Assembly: GCA_017546315.1 (NCBI GenBank)
Contig: JAFYXH010000006.1
Coordinates: 1-37,026 of the forward strand
Reading direction: 5' to 3'
DNA length: 37,026 nucleotides
Source: Alphaproteobacteria bacterium
Lineage (GTDB): Bacteria > Pseudomonadota > Alphaproteobacteria > RF32 > CAG-239
The position numbers and the translations under genes are program-made. Below are positions 15,809 through 23,499 of the stretch, piece after piece (within the stretch, counting starts at the first letter, position 1; each line of letters opens with the position of its first letter). A model generated the notes under the pieces. That model ran no database searches. It had not been told where the DNA came from and was given only the letters and a program-made list of their open reading frames with translations.

Positions 15809-16702
15809 ATGGAAAGTATTGTTGAAATTTTAAGTCAATATAGTGATAAATTTAATAAGGATTTAGAAACTTACTTTCCTAGATGTGAAGGAATCCAATA
15901 TAGAGCATTTGATGCTATGCGTTATAGCATTACTAATGGCGGAAAAAGATTGCGCCCATTTTTGCTTACGAAGTCTTCTGAGCTTTTTGGGGTTGATTAT
16001 AAGAGCTCTCTTGGAGCGTCAATTGCTCTTGAGTTAATACATAGTTATTCTTTAGTGCATGATGATTTACCTTGTATGGATAATGATGATTTTAGGCGAG
16101 GAAAGCCAACTTGTCATAAACAATATGACGAAGCTACTGCTGTTTTAGCTGGAGATGGTTTATTAACGTATGCTTTTGAAATTTTGAGTAATTCTTGTAT
16201 TGAAGATAAGAAAAAGATTAAGCTTATATCTTTGCTTTCTAAACTTGCCGGTGCCAGAGAAGGAATGATTGCCGGGCAAGTATTAGATTTATTTACCGAG
16301 AGCAATATCTATATCGACAAAAAAGAAGAAATCATCCGCCAAACCCAAGCACTTAAAACCGGATGCTTATTAAAGTACCCTTGTATTTGCGGATGTATCC
16401 TTGGAGATGGAAGCAAAAAAGAAGAAGAGACTTTAACTAAATATGCTGACAATATCGGCTTAGCATTCCAAATAACTGATGATATTTTGGATGTTATAGG
16501 AGATGAAAAAATTGTCGGTAAAACATTGAAAAAAGATGAAAAGCAAAATAAATTAAACTTTGTTAGCATTTATGGAGTTGAGAAAGCCCAAAAACAGGCT
16601 TTAAGGCTCATTGAAGAAGCTATAGAGGTTATTGATTATTTTGGAACAAATAGTTGTGAGTTTAAGTTATTGGCAAAATATATTTTAGACAGAAAATACT
16701 AA
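15809..16702 (+). CDS. ispA: Polyprenyl diphosphate synthase (farnesyl diphosphate synthase type)
   Basis: This 297-residue enzyme condenses isopentenyl diphosphate with allylic diphosphates. The first Asp-rich motif DDLPCMD is at residues 85-91, inside HSYSLVHDDLPCMDNDDFR, followed by RRGKPTCH. The second, DDILD, is in FQITDDILDVIGD in the last third. GGKRLRP (44-50) binds the homoallylic substrate. These are typical of bacterial IspA. It starts 29 nt after xseB with GGAGGG upstream. The usual partner dxs does not follow here; an unrelated small gene with its own promoter does. Product chain length (C15 or C20) cannot be told from sequence by eye. Confidence 0.95.
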   Translation: MESIVEILSQYSDKFNKDLETYFPRCEGIQYRAFDAMRYSITNGGKRLRPFLLTKSSELFGVDYKSSLGASIALELIHSYSLVHDDLPCMDNDDFRRGKPTCHKQYDEATAVLAGDGLLTYAFEILSNSCIEDKKKIKLISLLSKLAGAREGMIAGQVLDLFTESNIYIDKKEEIIRQTQALKTGCLLKYPCICGCILGDGSKKEEETLTKYADNIGLAFQITDDILDVIGDEKIVGKTLKKDEKQNKLNFVSIYGVEKAQKQALRLIEEAIEVIDYFGTNSCEFKLLAKYILDRKY

Positions 16703-16729
16703 TTTATCTCATTTTACTCATAAAAACTC

Positions 16730-16758
16730 TTGCCAAACAGACAAAATTATGATATACT
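16730..16758 (+). promoter_or_regulatory. Sigma-70-like promoter
   Basis: TTGCCA (16730-16735), exactly 17 nt, TATACT (16753-16758), about 40 nt upstream of a small ORF with AGGAGG. One of the best promoter matches in the window. Confidence 0.72.
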
Positions 16759-16799
16759 CCAAGTATAAATAGAAAAGAATTATTATAGGAGGAGAGACC

Positions 16800-17198
16800 A
16801 TGACTGAAACTAGGAAGATTGATGGAAAAGCTTTTGATAGGTCGTTGAAGGCTTGCAAAAATGAGAATGAGGTTTTTGGTTTACTTAATAAAACAATGGG
16901 ACTGGAGGTTATGAAAAAAATAGGAACCAATGCAAAATATGTTAGCGACTTACCTTCTGTTGTTAGAATGAATGGTAAAGTTGCTGAATTAAAAGCAATG
17001 CGTGGTTCCAAAGACGTAACTGATGAAGAATTTATGGCGATGGCTGCAACTAAATATATGAGCTTAACTAACAAAGACACAAAGTGTTTTAGAGCAGCAA
17101 TCAATAAATATATCACAAGAGAAACAATGGAAAAACAAAAAACTCAGACAACTGAAAAAACAGATAGAATGGTTGATTTCAGAGATAGAGACAGATAA
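16800..17198 (+). CDS. Hypothetical small charged protein with RDRDR tail
   Basis: A 132-residue protein that I do not recognise. It is mostly helical and charged, has no signal peptide or membrane segment, and ends with a polar tail (EKQKTQTTEKTDRMVDF) finishing FRDRDR. The tail resembles the C-termini of three other hypothetical proteins in this window (FRQRD, HKDR, SRDR), which could be a shared C-terminal secretion signal or chance. It has its own strong promoter, a strong AGGAGG site and its own terminator, so it is a stand-alone, probably well-expressed gene. Confidence 0.75.
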   Translation: MTETRKIDGKAFDRSLKACKNENEVFGLLNKTMGLEVMKKIGTNAKYVSDLPSVVRMNGKVAELKAMRGSKDVTDEEFMAMAATKYMSLTNKDTKCFRAAINKYITRETMEKQKTQTTEKTDRMVDFRDRDR

Positions 17199-17234
17199 AA
17201 TTTAATCTATATATTTAATTTATTACACACCAAA

Positions 17235-17264
17235 GACACCCTTTTAATAGGGGTGTTTTTGTTT
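17235..17264 (+). terminator. Intrinsic terminator
   Basis: ACACCC (17236-17241) pairs with GGGTGT (17251-17256), followed by a T-rich run. It closes the small-gene transcript and faces the convergent DUF805 gene. Confidence 0.75.
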
Positions 17265-17275
17265 AGACATTTAAT

Positions 17276-17677
17276 TTAGTTATATATATTTTTTCCATAA
17301 CGATTATCTGCCCTGTCGCCTTTAAAAAATGGCAAAAACGACATAGGCACAATCAACATTGCCCACCATGGGCTCATATTAAAATCATGAAATCTTCGAA
17401 TCATTAAAGCAGTTGATGGGATTAGAGCATACAACTCATAAAAAAGTTCTATATAATCTGCATAATCAGGAAATATATACATCAAAACAGCAATTGGAAT
17501 AATCAAAAAAATCGTTTCTAAAATCGCTACTGACCACCATTCTCTTCTTGATGCCCTCCCCTTAAAATTAAAATAATTACGCCCAAAATACATTGCCCCA
17601 AAAAACTTTAACATACTAGATGATGCAGGAAGACTAAAATTTGTATCTACTTTTTGAGGTTGATGTATATTTTCCAT
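17276..17677 (-). CDS. DUF805 family inner-membrane protein
   Basis: A 133-residue membrane protein. The segment YFNFKGRASRREWWSVAI (about 35-52) is the DUF805 hallmark (F.GR.sRreyW), followed by a long hydrophobic hairpin, RRFHDFNMSPWW (the RR.HD motif) and a third membrane segment ending in GDRADNRYG, which matches the usual GT.G.NrYG ending. AAGGAG lies 9 nt upstream of the ATG. The function of the family is not established. It stands alone between terminators. Confidence 0.9.
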   Translation of the reverse strand: MENIHQPQKVDTNFSLPASSSMLKFFGAMYFGRNYFNFKGRASRREWWSVAILETIFLIIPIAVLMYIFPDYADYIELFYELYALIPSTALMIRRFHDFNMSPWWAMLIVPMSFLPFFKGDRADNRYGKNIYN

Positions 17678-17753
17678 TTTGATTAACTCCTTAATTTAAA
17701 ATTAATATATATTGAGTATTTATTGGAGTATATATTTTTTTTGAGGTTATGAT

Positions 17754-19046
17754 ATGGAAAATAAAAAAATTATAGCTTTGGGCTTTGGCACTGCAAATCA
17801 AGGTGAACAAAATCAACTAATTGGTGCATTGAATGCAATTGCAAAATTAACAAAAACAGAAGTTGATATCAATAAACAAGTTTTATTACCTAAAAATGTT
17901 AATTCTCTTTTTGATATGAAAGATAACATCTCTTTTTTTGATTTTAAGAATTATAAAAGCTATAAAGAATATTTATATGACCTTCTTGATGATTATTTTA
18001 GTAAAAATTCATTTATTCCAAATGTATTTATCAAAGTGTTTAATCAGGCTGAAAATAACGATGCTTTTACTAACACGGATATGACTTGTAAAGCAATAAA
18101 AGAGTATTACCAAGAGCATAATTTAGGAAATATTTTCACAACAATTTTAACATCTAGATATTACAAATATAAATATGTTGATTTAATCAACATACCAAAG
18201 CATTTGTTAAACTTTAGTGCGAGAATAAGACTATTACACAATAAAGAGCTAAGAAAAAAGTCTTTGATTACTATTGGTACAGTTAATAATTTTTCTAAAG
18301 AATTAGTGGATGTAAAATACAAAGAATTAAATAAAAAATTAGATGAGCTAAAAGACGACTCTGAAGTAGGAGATTTAGTAAACAAGCTATTAGCGTACAA
18401 AAAGCAAAAAGCGCATATAGTCTTTTGTTTAGGTGGAAGAGTAAATGGGCAAGAAATTCGATTTGACTTGAACTATGCTAAGAGAATTTTCCAAGATGCT
18501 GAAAGATTAAAAAATACAGGCTATGGTATTTTATTTGTAAATGGTCATAGAACTCCTAATGATGTTAGCGATTATTTGTATGAAAAAGCTAATCGTGATG
18601 ATAAAATCGTCTTTTGTAATTGCAAAAAGGTTGCTATGTCGATTGATGATAGACTCGATAATTATTGGAGAATCTATTCTGGAAGAAATGAATTTAGCTT
18701 TAGAAGAATGCAAAAACTAGGAAATATTTATCCTGGAGTTTTGGGTATTCCTAATACGTTGGTTGTTCATACTTTTGATTCTTATTCTAGTTGTGAAACA
18801 ACTGTTGCAGGGGTTCCTACTGCTATTAGTTCTAAAGGGATCTATATTGATAAAGAAGTAAGATATGACTGCCATAATTTGGTTAGTTTATTATGCCCCA
18901 AATATGCTATCGAGTGGGAAGACTTTTTCAAACTAGCTCTTAATATGAAATTAGAGCCTAAAAATTTGCACCCACAAAGATTATCTAGTTCTTTGAAAGT
19001 ATTTGCTGAAGCTGTTATGAATAGAGTAAATAAAATCAATAAATAG
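17754..19046 (+). CDS. ELM1-like putative glycosyltransferase
   Basis: This 430-residue protein starts with MENKKIIALGFGTANQGEQNQ, like the ELM1/GtrOC1 group. The C-terminal half contains IVFCLGGRVNGQEIRFDL, GILFVNGHRTPNDV, NYWRIYSGRNEF and VVHTFDSYSSCETTVAGVPTAI, corresponding to the GG, TSRRTP, NPY and TaDSvsMisEa segments of the family. These proteins have a GT-B-like fold, are frequent in Alphaproteobacteria and are related to the plant mitochondrial fission factor ELM1; the bacterial substrate is unknown. GAGGT precedes the ATG. The N-terminal half is more divergent than usual. Confidence 0.72.
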   Translation: MENKKIIALGFGTANQGEQNQLIGALNAIAKLTKTEVDINKQVLLPKNVNSLFDMKDNISFFDFKNYKSYKEYLYDLLDDYFSKNSFIPNVFIKVFNQAENNDAFTNTDMTCKAIKEYYQEHNLGNIFTTILTSRYYKYKYVDLINIPKHLLNFSARIRLLHNKELRKKSLITIGTVNNFSKELVDVKYKELNKKLDELKDDSEVGDLVNKLLAYKKQKAHIVFCLGGRVNGQEIRFDLNYAKRIFQDAERLKNTGYGILFVNGHRTPNDVSDYLYEKANRDDKIVFCNCKKVAMSIDDRLDNYWRIYSGRNEFSFRRMQKLGNIYPGVLGIPNTLVVHTFDSYSSCETTVAGVPTAISSKGIYIDKEVRYDCHNLVSLLCPKYAIEWEDFFKLALNMKLEPKNLHPQRLSSSLKVFAEAVMNRVNKINK

Positions 19047-19075
19047 ATAAAATATTTTAATTTAGGATGTTATTG

Positions 19076-19882
19076 ATGAAAAAGTTTTTATTATTTTTGG
19101 CGTTTATTTTCGGTTTAACAGCTGTTTATGCTTTAGGATTGTATGTTTTACAGGAAAAATTTTATATACATCCAGATGAAGAATATATTACTCCGAAAAA
19201 AGCAGGAATGCCCAATTTTAAGGAAGTCATACTTGAAGCTCGTGATGGATTAAAAATTAGAACTTGGTTATTTAATGGCAATGAGGATAAGCCTTTAATA
19301 TTATTCTTCCACGGCAATAAATCACAAAATGCAGAATATGCAACAGGCTTAATCGAATATATTCGCAATGGCTTTGGTGTTGTAATGATGGATTATCGTG
19401 AATTTGGCGGAATGAATGGTAAATTTAGCCAAGAAAATATCTATATGGACGCATTGAGCACTTATGATTATTTGAAAAAAAATTATAACAATAGAGAAAT
19501 TATCGTTATGGGATATTCTATGGGTACTGCGGTTGCCTCTTATCTTTCTTCTAATCGCCAACCAAATAAAGTTATTTTACTTGCACCTTTTTATTCTTTG
19601 AAAGAAATTGCTGGAGAAAAAAATATTCCTTTGGCTCGATTAGTTATAAAGTATGAAATGCCTAGTTATAAATTCATCAAAGACTATAAGGGAAAGCTTT
19701 TAATTTTACATGGTTCTAAAGATACTCTTGTTCCATTTGCTCATGGAAGAAGACTTTATGATTTAGCTCAAGGCTCTCAAAGACAATTTATCATCTTAAA
19801 TGATTGTGAGCACAACGAAGTCTTTTTTGATACTAAAAAGAATGGACATGCAAAAGTTATTGAATGGATATCTCAAAATTAG
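19076..19882 (+). CDS. Membrane-anchored alpha/beta hydrolase (BEM46/ABHD13-like)
   Basis: I start at the ATG at 19076, eight bases after AGGA; the ATG at 19067 overlaps that site. The 268-residue product has an N-terminal membrane anchor (MKKFLLFLAFIFGLTAVYAL), then LILFFHGNKSQNAEY (oxyanion region HGN), the nucleophile elbow GYSMG, the acid in HGSKDTLVP and the base in NDCEHNEVF: a complete Ser-Asp-His triad. Relatives are periplasmic-facing or membrane-associated serine hydrolases of uncertain substrate. It follows the ELM1-like gene closely and may be co-transcribed with it. Confidence 0.88.
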   Translation: MKKFLLFLAFIFGLTAVYALGLYVLQEKFYIHPDEEYITPKKAGMPNFKEVILEARDGLKIRTWLFNGNEDKPLILFFHGNKSQNAEYATGLIEYIRNGFGVVMMDYREFGGMNGKFSQENIYMDALSTYDYLKKNYNNREIIVMGYSMGTAVASYLSSNRQPNKVILLAPFYSLKEIAGEKNIPLARLVIKYEMPSYKFIKDYKGKLLILHGSKDTLVPFAHGRRLYDLAQGSQRQFIILNDCEHNEVFFDTKKNGHAKVIEWISQN

Positions 19883-19966
19883 TTTTATAGACTTTTGGTT
19901 TTCTTTAATTATCCCAATTTTATGTTTATTTTATCAGAGGTTAGATAACTTTTTTAGGAGGATAAA

Positions 19967-20176
19967 ATGGAAAACATTTGGAACAAAACAAAGAAAAATT
20001 TTTCTAAAGCTTTTAATAAAACAAAAGATGTTAGTGAAGAAGCATGGGATAAAACTGTGGAGTTTAGTGAAGAGGCTTGGGATAAGACTAAAAATGCCTT
20101 TTCAAAAGATAAAGAAGATGATCATTTATTCTCTAAAGGAGATGATGATTGTAGTTGTAGGCATCATAAAAATTAA
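19967..20176 (+). CDS. Small charged protein with SEEAWDKT repeat and Cys/His tail
   Basis: A 69-residue protein behind a perfect AGGAGG. It carries an 8-residue repeat SEEAWDKT twice (about residues 23-30 and 34-41), preceded by related WNKTKKNF and FNKTKDV units, so the protein is built from degenerate 11-residue amphipathic turns as in LEA-like or coiled proteins. It ends with DDDCSCRHHKN, a possible metal-binding or redox tail. I do not recognise the family. It lies 84 nt after the hydrolase. Confidence 0.75.
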   Translation: MENIWNKTKKNFSKAFNKTKDVSEEAWDKTVEFSEEAWDKTKNAFSKDKEDDHLFSKGDDDCSCRHHKN

Positions 20177-20209
20177 AGTAAAAAAAGTACTAATAAAATA
20201 AAAAAAGTT

Positions 20210-20239
20210 TTGCATAAAAAAAATTCCCTTAGATAATAT
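20210..20239 (+). promoter_or_regulatory. Possible promoter of the YgiW-like gene
   Basis: TTGCAT (20210-20215) with GATAAT (20232-20237, 16-nt spacer) or TAATAT (20234-20239, 18-nt spacer), about 45 nt before the gene. AAAGGAGAAT then supplies the ribosome-binding site. Confidence 0.5.
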
Positions 20240-20283
20240 TTACTGAAAAATGAAGTGTAATTATTTATTAAAGGAGAATCGAG

Positions 20284-20646
20284 ATGAAAAAATTATTGGC
20301 GCTATTAGCTTTAGGGGTTAGTGTTGTTGCTGTTGGACAAGCTGTTGCTCAAAATATGGGTGGCGGATTTGAAGGTCCTGGAATTACCTCTACAACTGTT
20401 GCAGATGCTTTAAAACTTAATGATGATGCTCCGGTAGTATTAAAGGGAAAAATCGAAAAAGCTCTTGGCAACGAAAAGTATCAATTTAATGACGGAACAG
20501 GAACAATTGTTGTAGAGATTGATGATGATGAATGGAAAGGTTTAACAGTTAAACCTGAAATGCTTGTTCAAATCAGCGGTGAAATTGATAAGGAATTGAT
20601 GCAAGCTCCTGAGGTTGATGTTGATTCAATCACTTTGGCTCAATAA
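20284..20646 (+). CDS. Periplasmic OB-fold stress protein (YgiW/YdeI, BOF family)
   Basis: A 120-residue protein with a signal peptide (MKKLLALLALGVSVVAVGQA, cleavage after AVA). The mature domain matches the bacterial OB-fold family: TTVADALKLNDDAPVVLKG, then KYQFNDGTGTIVVEID and LVQISGEID. Family members such as E. coli YgiW are periplasmic proteins linked to stress tolerance. The gene has its own promoter and terminator. Confidence 0.92.
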   Translation: MKKLLALLALGVSVVAVGQAVAQNMGGGFEGPGITSTTVADALKLNDDAPVVLKGKIEKALGNEKYQFNDGTGTIVVEIDDDEWKGLTVKPEMLVQISGEIDKELMQAPEVDVDSITLAQ

Positions 20647-20668
20647 TTTTGATTAGAGCATTTTACAA

Positions 20669-20692
20669 AGGGCGGGAAACCGCCCTATTTTA
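20669..20692 (+). terminator. Probable intrinsic terminator
   Basis: AGGGCGG / CCGCCCT stem (7 bp, GAAA tetraloop, 20669-20686) followed by TATTTT, 23 nt after the YgiW-like stop. The T-run is imperfect. The following 170 bases to 20862 are AT-rich, and I see nothing in them. Confidence 0.72.
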
Positions 20693-20862
20693 GTATTTGT
20701 GCAGTGTTTTTATGATTTTTGCCTGCAAATATTTATCTTTGTTGTATTTACTTAATTCATCAATCAGATTCGGAGATGATTGGAGTGTAAAAGCTATTAT
20801 CACCTACACTTTTAAGAGATTTTGATAAAAGATTTTAAAATCGTCTATAATATTATTCACAT

Positions 20863-21882
20863 CTACCTATCTTTATGTAATGATTTTGGCGTAATTTCTC
20901 TTGGATGTTCTTTTGAATTTATGGCGTCTTTTATTAAAGACTGAACATCTATTATGATACCTTTTCTAGGTTCTCCTCTTCTATCTTTATTTGCTTTTAC
21001 TTCTTTATCCACACCTGAAAAACCTAAAAGTAGTGGCTCATTATTTTCATCAAAGCCATGACACATCATTGCGTGCCCAGGTTCTTGAGTTGATTGACGA
21101 GTTAAAAGTATTATATCTCCTTTTTTTAGATTTAAGTCTTCTAAATTTCCGGTGTTAGCTGTTCTTACATATTGGGAGAGTTTTTGACTTAAATCTTTGG
21201 GGTGAGCTATTTCTTCTATATTTTTTAATTCTTCAAACAAAGGGATATTATATTTTTCTTGCAATTTATAAAGTGAAATTGTTAAAGATTTTGTGCAACT
21301 TCCCTTATCTTTTTCAGGTTTAAATGTTTGATTTGTTTTATTTGGTGAATTTATTTCATCAAACTCTTTTTGAACTACTTGACGATTATAAACATTAGTA
21401 AGTCGCTGTGTTAAAAGAGAAATATAGACTTTTTTTTCATAATATTTATAATCTGGATTATCTTTTCTTTTTGTTACTTCTTTATCTAATTTTAGATTGG
21501 CAAATTTCATTACAAGCTCTTTTTTTAATGCCTTTTGATCTTCTGAAAAAGACTTAGAAGAATCTATATTTTTCATTATATTGTTGGCTATTTTTCTTAT
21601 TCTCTTTCCTTCGGGATAATTGATTATAATAACCTCTCTTGCAATTTCTTTTTGCAACAATGAAAAATCATTATAAGGTTTTCTATCTGTGTCTTCTATT
21701 TTTTGATATGCACGTTCTTCATCCATATTAGATTTTAAGCTAGATTTTAGGTCTTCTAAAGGATACTTTTTATACTGCTCAGTTAAAGCATCTTGAAATT
21801 CTTTCATTGCATTATTTCTTTGAATAACATCAAGTATGTATTCATCTAATATTTTTTCTGGATTTAATACTCTATTGCTCAC
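20863..21882 (-). CDS. Hypothetical protein with papain-like Cys-His pattern
   Basis: A 339-residue protein with a GTG start at 21882, supported by AGGGAG seven bases upstream. The first 180 residues are charged helices without a recognised domain. Then Cys196 opens a helix (DKGSCTKSLTISLYKLQ), followed by KKGDIILLTRQ and EPGHAMMCHGFDENNEPLLLGFSG with His270: the arrangement of an NlpC/P60- or CHAP-like cysteine peptidase/amidase. It has no signal peptide. The C-terminus is basic and ends PKSLHKDR. The layout mirrors the protein at 10980-12311, which also has Cys at position 196. Catalytic role is plausible but not shown; secretion as an effector is a guess. It lies 56 nt after the beta-lactamase-fold gene. 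Confidence 0.68.
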   Translation of the reverse strand: MSNRVLNPEKILDEYILDVIQRNNAMKEFQDALTEQYKKYPLEDLKSSLKSNMDEERAYQKIEDTDRKPYNDFSLLQKEIAREVIIINYPEGKRIRKIANNIMKNIDSSKSFSEDQKALKKELVMKFANLKLDKEVTKRKDNPDYKYYEKKVYISLLTQRLTNVYNRQVVQKEFDEINSPNKTNQTFKPEKDKGSCTKSLTISLYKLQEKYNIPLFEELKNIEEIAHPKDLSQKLSQYVRTANTGNLEDLNLKKGDIILLTRQSTQEPGHAMMCHGFDENNEPLLLGFSGVDKEVKANKDRRGEPRKGIIIDVQSLIKDAINSKEHPREITPKSLHKDR

Positions 21883-21938
21883 AATAAATCTCCCTAATAT
21901 TAGAAGATTTTACCACAAAATAGAGATAAATACAATAA

Positions 21939-22712
21939 CTAAATTTCAAGGACTAAACCATCATAGGCTAGTTTTATATTACCTAAAAGATGATGAGAAA
22001 GCTCATCATAATCAACTCTTGTAGATAGATGCGTTAAAACAACTTGTTTAGGGGATATTTGTTGACATAATTCTTTAATTTGATGGAGATTTCCGTGCCC
22101 ATTTTCTTCTTTGATTAGCCCATTGTTACATTCTATGATTAAAAGCTCTAAATCATATAAGTTTTTGAGAGTATCATTTGAAATATATTCCCAATCTGTA
22201 ATATAGGCAAAATTTTTAATCTTAAAAGCTGAAGGATGAAGTTTATGATGTGGAACTTGAAATGTGCTAAAATCTAAATTCTCCACCATAAAAGAACCTT
22301 GATTTGGAATTTCGTTCCAGATTAAGTTTTGTAAATTAGGTTCTGCATCTGATTTGGAACTAAAAAGATAATGATAGCATTGTCTTAATTCGCTTAATGT
22401 TTCTTTGGAGGCATAAATGGATATGGGGTGATTTAGGATTTTTGATGCTCGTGGGAGTTCAGGTATTCCTCCTATATGATCGTAATGACCATGAGTAATA
22501 AGCACCGAATCTATATTTGTGATATGATTTTGGTTAATTTGAAGACGAAACTCTGGGGTTGCATCTATTAGGATATTCTTACTATCTATTTCTAAAAAAA
22601 TCGATGGACGTAAACGTATATTCCGTGGATTATTTGGGGAGGCATTTCCAAAAGTATTAAACACCATTGGAACCCCAAATGCAGAGCCTGAACCTAAAAT
22701 AGTTATTCTCAT
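21939..22712 (-). CDS. Metallo-beta-lactamase-fold hydrolase, PhnP-like
   Basis: This 257-residue enzyme starts MRITILGSGSAFGVP (the GSG/GCG opening of PhnP-type phosphodiesterases) and has the metal motif THGHYDHIGG, ITDWEY for the bridging Asp region, IIECNNG, and VVLTHLS for the last His ligand. PhnP-like proteins hydrolyse cyclic phosphate or phosphodiester substrates. No phn genes are nearby, so the substrate is unknown. It is transcribed divergently from the nadM copy 2 operon, with the promoter of that operon in the gap. Confidence 0.9.
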   Translation of the reverse strand: MRITILGSGSAFGVPMVFNTFGNASPNNPRNIRLRPSIFLEIDSKNILIDATPEFRLQINQNHITNIDSVLITHGHYDHIGGIPELPRASKILNHPISIYASKETLSELRQCYHYLFSSKSDAEPNLQNLIWNEIPNQGSFMVENLDFSTFQVPHHKLHPSAFKIKNFAYITDWEYISNDTLKNLYDLELLIIECNNGLIKEENGHGNLHQIKELCQQISPKQVVLTHLSTRVDYDELSHHLLGNIKLAYDGLVLEI

Positions 22713-22775
22713 TTTATCTCCTTTGTTTAATGTTATTCTTTTAATAACAAAAAAGTCAATATGAATATTTTTTGA

Positions 22776-22803
22776 TTGACAAAGTTTATTTTTGCGTTAG
22801 ATT
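22776..22803 (+). promoter_or_regulatory. Promoter of the nadM-pncA-pncB-nadE operon
   Basis: TTGACA (22776-22781), 16-nt spacer, TAGATT (22798-22803). The predicted start at about 22809-22811 coincides with the first base of element C, as at the other nadM locus. Confidence 0.62.
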
Positions 22804-22809
22804 AAAGTT

Positions 22810-22942
22810 GTTCTTGATGCTCGCAGGGCTTATGAGCATAGAACTATTACAAACCGAGCCAGTTTGATGAAGTTGATAGACATTTTTAGATGATTAGTTT
22901 ATGCAATTTTATTGATGGCTCCTAGTAAAAGGAGTTTTTTTA
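22810..22942 (+). promoter_or_regulatory. Candidate riboswitch leader, element C (upstream of nadM copy 2)
   Basis: Lower stem GUUCU/AGAAC, UG bulge on the 5' side, 6-bp upper stem AUGCUC/GAGCAU and the 11-nt loop GCAGGGCUUAU (22823-22833). Downstream CAAACCGAGCC follows; GAGCC (22856-22860) can pair with GGCUU of the loop (22827-22831, one G-U), forming an H-type pseudoknot. The same strand, GAGCCA (22856-22861), is also exactly complementary to UGGCUC (22916-22921). When free, the adjoining CUCC (22919-22922) pairs with GGAG (22931-22934), the nadM Shine-Dalgarno, followed by a U-run. The two states give a simple on/off switch. Pairings are visible; ligand and direction are inferred. Confidence 0.7.
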
Positions 22943-23485
22943 ATGTCTAATTTTAAATACACACATGGTCTTACAATTATGAGGGCTCAACCTTTTCATA
23001 TTGGGCATCAAAAATTGGTTGATAAGATGCTTAATGATTGCCAAAGAGTTACTGTTGTTTTAGGAAGCATCCAAGAACAAGGAACTGAGCGTAATCCTCT
23101 TAATTATACTACTAGAAAAAAAATGATCCAAAATATTTATAGAAATAAACCTTTGTATGAAAGGCTTAAAATTGTTGGGTTATTTGATATAAATAACCCT
23201 GCTGAATGGAGCGAATATGTTTTGGACTTTATAAATGAAAGTTTCTCAGAACTTCCTAAGCCTGATGTTTATTATGCGGGGTCTTCTTATGATGCTCACT
23301 GGTTTAAGGAATGTTTTAAGCATATTGAACTTGTGGATAGAACGGACGAAAGTTTCCCGTTTGTGACAGGAAGTATGGTTCGTGATATGATTAAGTTTGG
23401 TGATAAAAGATGGAAGAATTTTATTGCTAAAGAAAATCACAGTTTAATTGAGGAATACTTTAATAAGAAAAAAGGTATTATTTAA
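22943..23485 (+). CDS. nadM: NadM-type nicotinamide-nucleotide adenylyltransferase (copy 2)
   Basis: A 180-residue paralogue of the protein at 10225-10755. FHIGH is at residues 18-22 (in MRAQPFHIGHQKLV), GTERNPLNYTTRKKMIQNIY matches the corresponding segment of copy 1, and TGSMVRDM near the C-terminus is the second nucleotide-binding signature. It makes the adenylylated dinucleotide from a pyridine mononucleotide and ATP. As no NadD is in the window and the next genes make NaMN and amidate NaAD, this copy may prefer NaMN, with copy 1 (next to PnuC) preferring NMN; that division of labour is inference. Its Shine-Dalgarno GGAG is locked in the regulatory hairpin of element C. Confidence 0.9.
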   Translation: MSNFKYTHGLTIMRAQPFHIGHQKLVDKMLNDCQRVTVVLGSIQEQGTERNPLNYTTRKKMIQNIYRNKPLYERLKIVGLFDINNPAEWSEYVLDFINESFSELPKPDVYYAGSSYDAHWFKECFKHIELVDRTDESFPFVTGSMVRDMIKFGDKRWKNFIAKENHSLIEEYFNKKKGII

Positions 23486-23499
23486 TTTTTGAAAATTTT

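Noticed and set aside
16718..17116. 132-residue minus-strand ORF opposite the small RDRDR gene
   Set aside because: It is antisense to a gene with a promoter, AGGAGG and terminator; the hydrophobic product is a by-product of the opposite frame.
19800..20201. 133-residue plus-strand ORF spanning the hydrolase end and the small repeat protein
   Set aside because: It overlaps two better-supported genes in other frames and has no ribosome-binding site.
22816..22869. Small ORF starting ATGCTCGCAGGG inside element C, as a leader peptide
   Set aside because: It has no Shine-Dalgarno, lies almost at the predicted 5' end, its codons coincide with the conserved stem-loop, and the corresponding ORF is missing from elements A, B and D.
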